Below, in pieces: positions 1-9,700 of a DNA stretch of 64,000 bases (its first letter is position 1; every line of letters starts with the position of its first letter). The position numbers and the translations under genes were made by a program. The stretch is from Channallabes apus. Its lineage: Eukaryota > Chordata > Actinopteri > Siluriformes > Clariidae. The notes under the pieces were generated by a model that saw nothing but the letters and a program-made list of their open reading frames with translations, did not search any database and had not been told where the DNA came from. Where the stretch lies: the NCBI GenBank assembly GCA_030522415.1, contig CM060112.1:10927001-10991000 (forward strand). Reading direction: 5' to 3'.

Positions 1-49
1 GTGGGGACACATCACCACCGTCCACCCTAAATCTATGCCCCCGACGTAC

Positions 50-211
50 ATTATAATCAGTGTTGGGTGTAACGCGTTAGAGTACTTGGATTACTTTTGT
101 GATGTCACAAGTAATCTAATGCGTAGGTCCGTCATTTAAGTACTCAGTTATTTAGTTTTCAAAAATGTTATCCATTATTCCGACAATTTATGCAATCTGT
201 GAGCCATTTGT

Positions 212-242
<31 letters not shown>

Positions 243-586
243 AAAGTCGTTCTACAAGCCCCGCCCCCCCTCTGTTATATCACTATCGCACCTATATGGT
301 TTGACTGTGCGAGGACCGACGCACTGAAAGATGGAAACCTAAAGGTGAGATAGGGGTAATAATAGTTAACAGATTATAGGCCAAACTTCACTGAGTGATG
401 AAACAACATGCATGACGAATCATAAAGGAGTTTTCATTTTCTGTAATGGAAAAGTACTCGAACTAGTACCTCTTTTTTTTTTTTTTTAGGAAGTAATGTA
501 ATGTAACTGATTACTTTTTAAAGACAGTAATTTTATAATGTAATTAGTTACTTTAAAAAGTGACGTCCCCCAACACTGATTATAAT
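50..586. mobile_element. Non-autonomous hAT-type element with 8-bp target duplication
   Basis: The element runs 58-578 (521 bp). It starts CAGTGTTGGG and ends CCCAACACTG, a 10-bp terminal inverted repeat. It is flanked by the same 8 bp, ATTATAAT, at 50-57 and 579-586. An 8-bp duplication and CAG..CTG ends are typical of the hAT superfamily. The interior is AT-rich, has a (TG)n run at about 212-241, and codes for no transposase, so it needed a transposase supplied elsewhere. Confidence 0.8.
212..241. repeat. (TG)n microsatellite
   Basis: About 15 TG units inside the hAT-type element. Confidence 0.9.
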
Positions 587-1954
587 AGATCTTGGTTATA
601 AATTCTCCACACTGATCGTGAAGTGTGTCACCCACAGTATGAGAATAATGGAAGTACCAGTCAGGGAAAACCCCTGAAGGGCTTTTGGCGCCCGTGGACT
701 CGTGTTTCATTTTCATGCTTTGACTTAATTTCCCAGAGTACATTGCACCACAGTATCGTCATTGTGTTCACCTGAGTCTAGTTTCATTTGATTAGTCTGT
801 GTATAAATAGCCTTGTTTTAGTCTTTTTCTCGCATCTGTTTCGTCCTGTTGTCAATGTTAATTGATCTGGTCTGTTGTGGGTATCAATGTCTTGTTTACT
901 GATGTTTAGATAATTCCATTAGTTTTCGTTTCTATTTATGATTCTGTGGTCATTATTAAATGTCTTCATCTGCACTTACGCCACGCCTGCACCCCATTTC
1001 CTGACAGTAACTGGGGCCAAAATCCACAAGCCTTCGACTTGAAAAGATCTGAACTATTCCTTTAAGAGCAAGGAGGTTCAGGAGGTCTTTAGGTGTCATT
1101 TAAGGACTTTTTCTTTTACATGACGTGTTACTGTGACTGATTGTGTTAATCCTACCAGAACCGGACTTGTAAAAAAAAATGTAAGCATGTTAATCCAGCT
1201 GAAATTGTATTCAATTAAACTTCTCGATGTTGGACAAGCACACCCAGATACAGCAGAAACTTGGCATACGAATGACCCGCCGTAGAAATTTTGGCCTTAA
1301 GAATTGCAATTTTGAAATAAATTTTGTATTGACAGATAGTTTGTTTCTATATTGCAAATGGTTCATATGCTGATACAAATTTCTTGGCCTAATTTCAATA
1401 CTTATCATTGAAATCGAAATTTAATTATGGAGAGCATCCATATGCTGAGGTTCCACTATACTAACAAGCTGAAAGGGGGCAAAAAACGCCACCTATCGTA
1501 GCAGACCTGGACATATTTCGCTCAGTAAATTGGTTCCCCTGCTGTTATATAATAATTGTATAATAGAACAAGGACAGTAGAATAATTAATCGGCGTAGTC
1601 GAGCTATAACCATACCTCGATTTAACCGTGCATGTAAATAAATATACTGAGTGACTCAGCTGTTCGTACATCTATCCCACCACCAAGGTGACGGAAGAGT
1701 CATGACGCGAGCCTTCCTTGTGATCCGAGAGATCAGTCGAGCAGAGCCAGAGATCTGGATGGAGCATGACGCAGGAATTGGCCTGCTTTATTGAAGGGGT
1801 TTAGTGAAGGCGGACTTTTTAAAATCCTAGCACAATGTTAAGACTACACAAGAGTAAATAGTACTTGGGCTCAAGTTTATTTAACATAATGTAAATAGCA
1901 TGAGAACATGACATTTGTCACAGCCTACCAGCTCCACAGAGGTCCATGACACAC
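587..1954. other. No gene seen; repeat-like AT-rich sequence
   Basis: No credible exon on either strand. The stretch from about 690 to 1015, ending in CTGACAGTAACTGGGGCC, resembles the end of a teleost LTR plus primer-binding region, but no full LTR pair is visible, so I do not call an element. Confidence 0.4.
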
Positions 1955-2472
1955 ATTCATCCTAGTGATGGGACGTTTGAATCATTTTAGTGACTCGGTT
2001 CTTTAAATTTTTCAGTCGTTTAGTACATTTTGTTCTTTTGTTAAGAAATAAAATAAAATGTTGCATTTTAAATAAACAGACCCCCAATATGTCTACATAC
2101 ACAACTTTTGGCTACAGTTCCAGTAATGAAAATATTAAAATGCAGCTCAGGACATATTGTAATAAACTGAATGAGCAGCTCACCTCTTATATCTTCCAGT
2201 CTGAGTCGTTCGTTCTTTTGAATCTATTGCACCGCATAGCGTCTATGGGAGTCACGTGACAAAAGAACGAACGACGCGGAGTAGAAGACTCTGGGGGTTT
2301 TTGCGATGATTTGCGCATGCGAGCCCAGTACAAAATGAACAAATCACTCCTTGCCGGGAGCAGCCGAAAGATCAACAACAACTCTCCGAGACTATTCGTT
2401 CTTCTGAGTCACGTTAAAGATTCGTTCAAAAAGAACAAATCTTTCATAAAACGACCCATCACTAATTCATAC
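1955..2472. mobile_element. Non-autonomous hAT-type element, imperfect 8-bp target duplication
   Basis: The element runs 1963-2464. It begins TAGTGATGGGACG and ends CGACCCATCACTA, near-perfect inverted ends. The flanks ATTCATCC (1955-1962) and ATTCATAC (2465-2472) match at 7 of 8 positions. The interior is rich in GTTC/GAAC motifs and has no transposase. The two hAT-type elements at 58-578 and 34446-35110 have different ends, so at least three families were active here. Confidence 0.7.
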
Positions 2473-2972
2473 TCTTAATCACACTAAGGGGTAGAGTAAT
2501 TTGCGTAACCAGGCCTGTTGTTGGGAGGAAGGGAGGAAACCCGACAACCCAGAAGAGCACATGGGAGTAACCCGAGTTGAGAATTGGAGCAGGGATCCTT
2601 TAAACGGTAATACTTTATCTAAAACACTCTGACACAATTTAGGGGAACGAATGAGACGCTTAGCATTGATTTTTATCAAAGGACAGAACAAAGTGCTATT
2701 TGTAAAAATGTTGGCACACATCACTACATTTAATGATACAATGATAAAGAAGCTGTTATCCATGAACGATCCAAGGTGATCCAATTTGAGGTGATCCGAT
2801 TTCTTTTTGGTGAGTGTGATACATGTAGAAGTTCTGTCACCTAGCGATAAAAAAAAAAAATAAGCTGAATAAATGAAATAGGAATACTATAGACAGCAAT
2901 ACAGTCCTTAATATGATGTCGTACCTCAGGAGTCACTGCTTGACATGTGAAAGAGTGTGTCACCTCTCTGAG

Positions 2973-3308
2973 TTAATCCACATCATAAAAGTAATTGACA
3001 TAGCCGCTGTAGGACTGCGTGTCCGGCATTCCCGGGCGGTCGACCATCGCTCCTCCTGGTGTGTACGCTTCACAGCGTCTCAGCTCTCCATGCCTCACAC
3101 ACAGCTCCAGCGAAAGTCCGTCACTCTTCTGTCCCGTCTCGCTCACACACTCCAAGGTGATTTCTTCCTCCTCTGCGCCGCTGAGCTTCGGGTTGCAGAA
3201 CGCCCAGACCATGCCACAGAAGTAGATGAAAAACGTCGCCATCACCAAGATCATCAGGGCGTAAGACTCGATCATCGCCTCTGTGATGACACTCGACATT
3301 TTAGACAT
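2973..3308 (-). CDS. Unrecognised small single-pass membrane protein (111 residues)
   Basis: A single uninterrupted ATG reading frame. I do not recognise the family. Residues about 15-38 form one strong membrane segment (YALMILVMATFFIYFCGMVW and following) ending in Cys and Lys. An acidic stretch (AEEEEITLE) follows, then a polar tail rich in Gly, Asp and Tyr ending YFYDVD. No signal peptide comes first, so an Nout/Cin or reversed single-pass topology are both possible. The ATG has A at -3 (AAC-ATG) and a second in-frame ATG three codons on. A possible 5' UTR acceptor (TGTTTGCAG) lies about 115 bp upstream of the start, near 3425. The frame is much richer in GC than the flanks and has normal-looking codons, which supports coding. 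The gene points away from serbp1, starting about 2 kb from the serbp1 start codon. It could be a KCNE-like or SMIM-like accessory subunit, but no family motif is clear. Confidence 0.5.
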   Translation of the reverse strand: MSKMSSVITEAMIESYALMILVMATFFIYFCGMVWAFCNPKLSGAEEEEITLECVSETGQKSDGLSLELCVRHGELRRCEAYTPGGAMVDRPGMPDTQSYSGYVNYFYDVD

Positions 3309-4107
3309 GTTTAGAGAGCGAATATTATGGTGAGCTCTCCTTCAGGCTTCAGGGTGATATTAAAGGATAATGATTAGGCTTGCAGAAATTCTGCTATCTG
3401 AGCTGTCCTACTGCAAACACACCTCAGGAGGTTAGTGTGATGCGAAAACATCTGGAATGGGCCTTTATGGATGTAGTGACGTCAAACATTTGATTTACTT
3501 TAAATAAAAATATAAATATAGTTTATTGTACCAATTTCTTTCCTTCTGTTTCCTACCAGAAAATCCATGTGATCTTTCTTCCCTCTTTCACGTGAGCTTT
3601 TTTTTTTCTGTAAATCCATAACGGCTCTAATCTGAGATGCTGTTTGTTAATTGGTGATTTCTGAGGCTGGTGACTCTAAATGAACGCAAGTAATTTTTGG
3701 TCTTGCTTTTCTGTGATGGTCTTCATGAGAACCAGTTTCATCGTGGTGCTTGATGGGTTTTGCAAATACACTTGACACAATACTGTTCTTGCTAGAACTA
3801 TTCAGAACAGTATTAAAATAACAACTGACTGTTCTTGTTGTTACTTAACTATCCAATGCCATATGTGTTATTTCATAGTTTTGAAGTATCTGAAGTATTG
3901 TCTAACCCTAACCCTAGGATGATTTCAGAACAACATCCCACTACTGCCTTGTCTACAAAATATGTCAGAGAATAAAAGCCTGAGACATTGAGACACAGGG
4001 TGAGACACACCCTGAATATTCCTAACCCTAACTCTAGTCAGAATTTAATTACTGCTCAGTTACTGATAGTTTTTGTTGTTCTTAATATTGATACCTACTA
4101 TGCTTTT
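3309..4107. other. Intergenic, no gene seen
   Basis: AT-rich sequence between the small membrane-protein frame and a SINE. Two short CCCTAA runs (3903-3916, 4021-4034) are too short and imperfect to call telomeric repeats. Confidence 0.4.
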
Positions 4108-4668
4108 CACTCACTCACTCATCATCTATACCGCTTTATCCTGTATACAGGGTTGTGGGGGGGGCCTGGAGCCTATCCCAGGAGACTTAGGGCACGAGGA
4201 GGGATACACCCTGGACAGGGTGCCAATACATCACACTCACCAGCGATGCTCTACGGCTTACGAAAAGACAGGAGGCAGAGTTGGAGGTAGCAGAGATGCA
4301 GATGTTGAGGTTCTCTTTGGGAGTGACAAGCATGGATAGGATCAAGAATGAGTTCATTTTGGAGATTTATGGATGCAGTGAGAGAGGACATGAAGTTAGT
4401 TGGGGTGAGAGAAGAGAATGCAGAGGATAGGTTTAGATGGAGGAAGATGATTCGCTGTGGCGACCCCTGAAAGGGAACAGCCGAAAAAAAAAGAAGAATT
4501 AGCATGTCTTTGGACTGTGGTTGGAAACCGGAGAACCTGGAGGAAACCCACCAACCACGGGGCGAACATGCAAACTCCATGCACGCAGACCATGAGGTGG
4601 GAATCGAACCCGGACCCTGGAGGTGCAAGGCGACAGATCTAACCAGTACGCCACTGCTCTGCCCAACC
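4108..4668 (-). mobile_element. tRNA-derived SINE (family A), minus strand, split by a LINE fragment
   Basis: Read on the minus strand, the SINE has a tRNA-like head near 4560-4664 (GGTTCGATTCCCACCTC, a B-box) and a 3' tail near 4108-4240 (CTATACAGGATAAAGCGGTAT then GATGAGTGAGTGAG). The body is cut at 4240/4499 by a LINE fragment. The same family occurs in full or in part at about 21868, 22226, 32619, 45661, 53395 and 59494. Confidence 0.8.
4241..4498 (+). mobile_element. RTE-type LINE 3' end fragment nested in a SINE
   Basis: Matches the 3' end of the larger LINE copy at 44029-45284, from the GCTCTACGGCTTA stretch to GCGACCCCTGAAAGGGAACAGCCG and an AAG-rich tail. About 150 bp present in the larger copy are missing after position 4361. 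It sits within a SINE of opposite orientation, so it arrived after the SINE. Confidence 0.8.
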
Positions 4669-5080
4669 ATGTTTTTCTTTGATATTTAATATGTTTATAC
4701 GTGTTATTTACAATGTAAGCTACCATCTATTACTGCTTTGGCATTAATAATTTTTTTTTTACATTTAGAGAGAGAGAGCAAAATAGAGAGAACATCAGAG
4801 AAAGAGCGAGAAATACAGAGAATAATTATTACTATTATTATTATTATGTATATATGCTTTCCTTTTTTTTTTAATAATATTCACAAGAGTGACTTTATAT
4901 TTGACTAAATGTCTGTACTCTTATTTTATATGCATTTATTTATTATTATTATTTATTTATTTTATTTTTTTACTATATACTCCTGTTATTTACCTGTGAC
5001 TTACTTCTAAGCTTTGTAAATATTTGTCAGGCCAATAAAGCACCTTTGAATATACAGGCAGAGTGAGTGAGTGAGAGAGA
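4669..5080. other. Low-complexity AT-rich upstream region
   Basis: A/T-rich sequence with ATT/TTA and GA runs. No exon or named repeat is visible. It ends where the CpG-rich serbp1 promoter begins. Confidence 0.4.
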
Positions 5081-5084
5081 GAGA

Positions 5085-5275
5085 GGTCGCGCGCACATGG
5101 CCTCTCGTGTTTCTTGACTCCATCCCCCGTGATGCTCCGCGCGCCAGGCCCCGGATGTCTACCGCGCCGGAAGAGAAGCGAAGGTCCTTTCCAGCCATCT
5201 TGTGGCATCTAGCAGCGAGAAGTTCGCACCGAGCCTCGTAGAATCGGAGGAGAATCCTGCTGAAGGGGCGCCATC
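5085..5275 (+). promoter_or_regulatory. serbp1 promoter and 5' UTR (CpG-rich, YY1 and ETS-like sites)
   Basis: The base composition changes sharply to CpG-rich just before the serbp1 start codon. CCGGAAG (5167-5173) fits an ETS/GABP site, and GCCATCTTG (5194-5202) fits YY1 in its usual orientation for core promoters. The pyrimidine run TCCTTTCC (5185-5192) next to YY1 resembles the start-site layout of ribosomal-protein and other translation genes. No TATA box is seen. The exact transcription start is inferred, not seen. Confidence 0.55.
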
Positions 5276-5537
5276 ATGCCCGGACATCTGCAAGAAGGTT
5301 TCGGCTGCGTCGTAACCAATCGGTTCGACCAGCTATTTGATGATGAAGAGGATCCGTTCGAGCTGTTAAAGCAGGCCGAGACGAAGAAGAAGGACGCGGG
5401 CGCTCCCGGGGCCGCCAAGAGCGCTGCGCAGGCGGCCAAGCAGCCCAAGAAGGAGTCTCAGAAGGAGAGGAGAGCTCCTGTTCCCGACAAGAAGGAGAAG
5501 GAAGAGAGCAGTGCTCCTGTTTCTCTCAAGAAAGAAG
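5276..5537 (+). CDS. serbp1: serbp1 coding exon 1
   Basis: Residues 1-87 plus one base. Encodes the conserved start [11 protein letters not shown], the acidic [14 protein letters not shown] patch and an Ala/Lys-rich linker. Donor AAGAAG|GTGAGC, phase 1. Confidence 0.97.
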
Positions 5538-6712
5538 GTGAGCGGGTTTAGTCACGGAGGAAAGGTTTAGTTTGCACGCACTTTATCTTCTCTTAAGCCA
5601 TGAGGTTCTCAACCTCCTCCTGCACTCTTCATTACCAGACAACAATAAAAACTCTTCTCTATCTCAACTCGTTTAGAAGCTAAGCTCCTAAAGCTAACCT
5701 CCTCACCTTCATTAATTATTTATAATAGCTATAATGTTTACCTGAAGTCAACCTGTTGCTAATAAACCTGACATGGCTAACCACAAGGCCTTCTCTACCT
5801 CGCCGTTGCTGAGCTACACTCGGGCCGCATTCTAAACCGATACGTTGAAATCTATAGAGTGCACCGATTCCCTACTGTTCCGTACGTTATTCAATCTAGT
5901 GCACTCCTACAAAAAGCGGCGCGCGCCATTTAGGACCAGACCTCGGAATTGAAGTAAAAGCTAGCACGAGAAAAGAAAAGACCAGAAGCACACCGAAAGA
6001 CGTCCATTTTACATTGTTTAAACGCACTTTGAGCGTTGTGATGAGATGTAAGGACGGTTTTGGGAGGGTATTATATAAGGTTTAGGATGTAGAAAACGTA
6101 GAAATGAAGTGTTTTCGAATGAGAAATATAAGGTTAGTCGTGTGGGCTAGCAACAACTAGACAACCTCGTGGTTTTGGTTGGAGGGAAGTGTTCAAGAGC
6201 AACCTCGATTCTCTGCTCACTTTGTTTCTCAGGTTGCTCCGAAATCTTTATTATGGATTTAAAACAATTTAATCCGTGTTGTATTTATTTATTTTTACAC
6301 TAAATCAACATTTTACAAAATTGTTAAGGGGAGTATTTATTTTGCTACATAAGTATATTAATGATGTATTTAAAACTCATCATTCACAGATGTGAAATTA
6401 TGACACAATCTGACTTTTTGCTGTATATGATGTGTGTAAGGATATTTAAGCGTCTCTAAACAGCACATTTATATGAAATAAAAAATACAAATGAGTGCTT
6501 TAGGATTTCTAGCTGTAGAAACCTCTAGTCAGCTTATTGTCAAGTGTTGATCATGATGTCTGATCTGGTTGTAGTTCACAGCCCTGTTGTGTTCAGTTAT
6601 CAGCTTAACAGAGTGATTCCTGTCCAAAGTTGTTCGGGTGTGACGGGTTTCGTGCCTCAAGCAGATCTTGTAAGGAACACACCCAAAGGCTCAAACACGT
6701 GCTTTTCATCCT

Positions 6713-6750
<38 letters not shown>

Positions 6751-9700
6751 CTTTAATGAATCCGGCATGCACAAAAGTAGTGCGTTATAAAGTGTTATAT
6801 GCTTTGTGATCCTGCACAGGATCCACGCACGGGGGAGATCATCAGGCCACATGGGTTTGCCTCGGGTCAGATTTAAAAGTGCCGGACAGGTGCACGGACG
6901 GACAGCTGCGTTGGCCACAGAAGCTATTTTGGTGCGTGGAGGCAAGCTTTTCCACCAACTAGCTCTCTTTCCTGTGACCTGGTGCTGCACCATGTTCCTG
7001 CGGTGGTGTCGCATTTAGATGGCGTCGATATGATGTGCAGCCTTCGAATCCCTTCCCACAAAAGTCGTCAAAGCGATTTAGTCACGCTTAGTTTATTTAT
7101 TTTTTTTACCCCCATCTATCAGTCAAGCGTGTTAAATTCAATGCCTATTCAGACTCAGCTGCTTTTCAGTGTTCGAATTTACCTGGGTAAAAAAAAAAAA
7201 TCTCAAATGATTGTTAAGCCTTCCTTTGTGTTTCAGGAGTGAGGAGGATGGGCCGGCGGCCGGAGCAGCAGGCTCAGCAGGGCTCTCAGCAGCAGCAGCA
7301 CCATCAGCAGCAGCAGTCGCAGCAGCAGCAGCACCACCAGCAAGGCAGGGGTGAGGGACGGGGCGAGGGACAGGGTGAGGGTCGTCCCCAGGCAGAACGA
7401 CGCACCGAGAGACGGCCACCACGCGAGCGCCGGCCTGAGAAGCCCGCCGAGGAGAAGCCGGCCGAGGGTGGAGAGTTCTCTGCTGAAAAGTGAGACAATG
7501 ATTTATTTAGTCGGGTTTTGAGAAGTGAACTGCACAACAACATGCTGTGTACTAAAACACACAAGCAAGATTAACAAGTTTTTTTTTTCTTTCGTTAAAG
7601 CAACTATAAATGTGTTTTTAATATTTGATTATTTTTGTTTCATAAAAAAAAAGATGCCCTTCAGATGTTTTTAAATCATGTGGCAAGGATTGTTTATATG
7701 AAAATAATTGAGGAAGAATCAACTGATGCAAAGTTGTCGAAAAAAGAGAGATGAGAAAAAGACACGCTAGCAAAATGTAAAATGTCACCAAATGCTTATT
7801 TATCAGTGAAAGAGTCCATGTAGCATGGTCCTCGCGTGATTATAAAAAATTTTTTTGCATACATTTGCTCTCATACCTTTTTCTTATTTCTTTCGTACCT
7901 TTACAGCCCAGAAAATAATTTTCTCTCTTTCCACTTGTACCTTAAAATCTTAAGCAAGTAAACTTCTTTTAACTACGCATGTGCGGCGCGGTGCCGTGAC
8001 CCATGAGCGACGGTGCGTTTGTCAAGATAAGCATGTTTGCTCCAGTGAAGTGGTAAAATTGTGATCTTCAGAATTTCCATACGAACAAAAACAAGCCTGT
8101 AATCAAACCGAACAACGTTGACGGTCATCCAGTGGTGATGTCGGATGCATCAGAGATATAAGTAATAACTGTTTTAGTGAAAACCTTACCTGTACCGCTG
8201 ACTCTCTCCACCTTCTCTGGTTTAATATGACTTGGTTTGCCTTTTATGGAAAGTGATTGACGGCTAGAGGAAGAGATACAATAAAAAAATGCAACTTTAA
8301 ACCGATAGACGTTTGGCAGTCAGGGAACGTCAAAACTCAGCCTGAAGCATTAATGAGGAACTGGCAGCGAGTTACTTTAAGAATAATCATCAATTAGCGC
8401 TTTAAGGTCAAAACTAATTGGGTCTGGTGGCACCAAACGTTGTGAAACCCATAACTGATTGTAAGTTACACATAGAATGAAGTAATGAGACTAAAATGAA
8501 GTCTGCTTTTAATTTCTATTAAGTGTTCTTGAGCACCGTTGTAAGGGTTTTTTTTTTTTTTTAGGGCTGACGCAGTCACACTCTGAGCTGCACCTGTTCC
8601 TTGAGACCAGCCCGTAAACTAATATCACGTCCTCGTTTCAGGGCTGTTCACGATCGGCCGTTCCGAGGCCGCGGCGGTGGCCGAGGAGCCCGTGGAGGTC
8701 GGGGCCGAGGCATGGGACGCAGCGACGGATTTGACTCCCGCGGCAAGCGTGAATTCGACAGGCACAGTGGCAGCGACCGGTCGTAAGTGATTCCAGTGCC
8801 TTTAAATCTTGCTTAAAAGCTGATTAGCGATTGTCTTTGTTTTTAAATCAGAGTGTTTGTTTCAGCAGCCTCAAACCAGAAGAGAAGCGTGGAGGAGGAG
8901 GATCTCATAACTGGGGCACTGTCAAGGATGAACTGAGGTCAGTGCATCAGCAGGACAGCAACACACACACACACACACTCCTACTCAGGATTGAAGTGGT
9001 AAAAATCTGAATAAGTAGATTGTATGTATGAGGTGTCGTGGCTATTTGTACAGTAGTTGCCCCATAGAGAGGTAGGTTGGTCCACTGAGCAGAAAGGGGG
9101 AAAAAACACGTATATATGACAATCTTTTGAGTAGTGTATGTTTAAACTTAACACTGATGTGTAAATCTGAAAACGTTAATGCGTATTGCACATTAAACAT
9201 CCTTGATTGGTTGATTGACCTCTCTCTCTCTCTACAGTGAGCTTGACCAATCGAATGTCACAGAGGAGACCCCTGAGGGAGAGGAGCACCCGCCCGCTGA
9301 CTCTGAGAACAAGTACGTACACATGGATGATCAACAACACTAGATTTTAAAATCGGCTACTGCTCGTCCCCGGGAGTGGTGCTAATTAATAGAATAAAAT
9401 CATTAACTTTTCAGGAGGTTATGTAATGACGTCATGTATTTAAGTTCCCTTTAAAACCATATTTTGACGATGGTTAAAACGGAGAGCGAATTTTAAAAAA
9501 AATTTTCTTTCCCCCCGAATAAAGACGTTTAAGCTAGGTTGTGGTTATTCTGGGTTCAGATTAGTTTGTGGTATGACTTTAGCAGGACTTGGACGGACTG
9601 ATAATAGCAGGCAGGTGATAACTGTTTTCTGTTTGAAGATGCTTTAAAAGATCTATAACGTCACAGGTAGCCCCCGAGTTACAAACATTTCGTAGATGCG

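Noticed and set aside
2913..3314. 133-residue plus-strand frame
   Set aside because: It is the antisense shadow of the better minus-strand membrane-protein frame and has no domain.
3903..3916. Telomere-like CCCTAA pair
   Set aside because: Only about two units; expected by chance in AT-rich DNA.
4251..4670. Minus-strand frame over the SINE/LINE block
   Set aside because: Lies wholly in repeats; chance frame.
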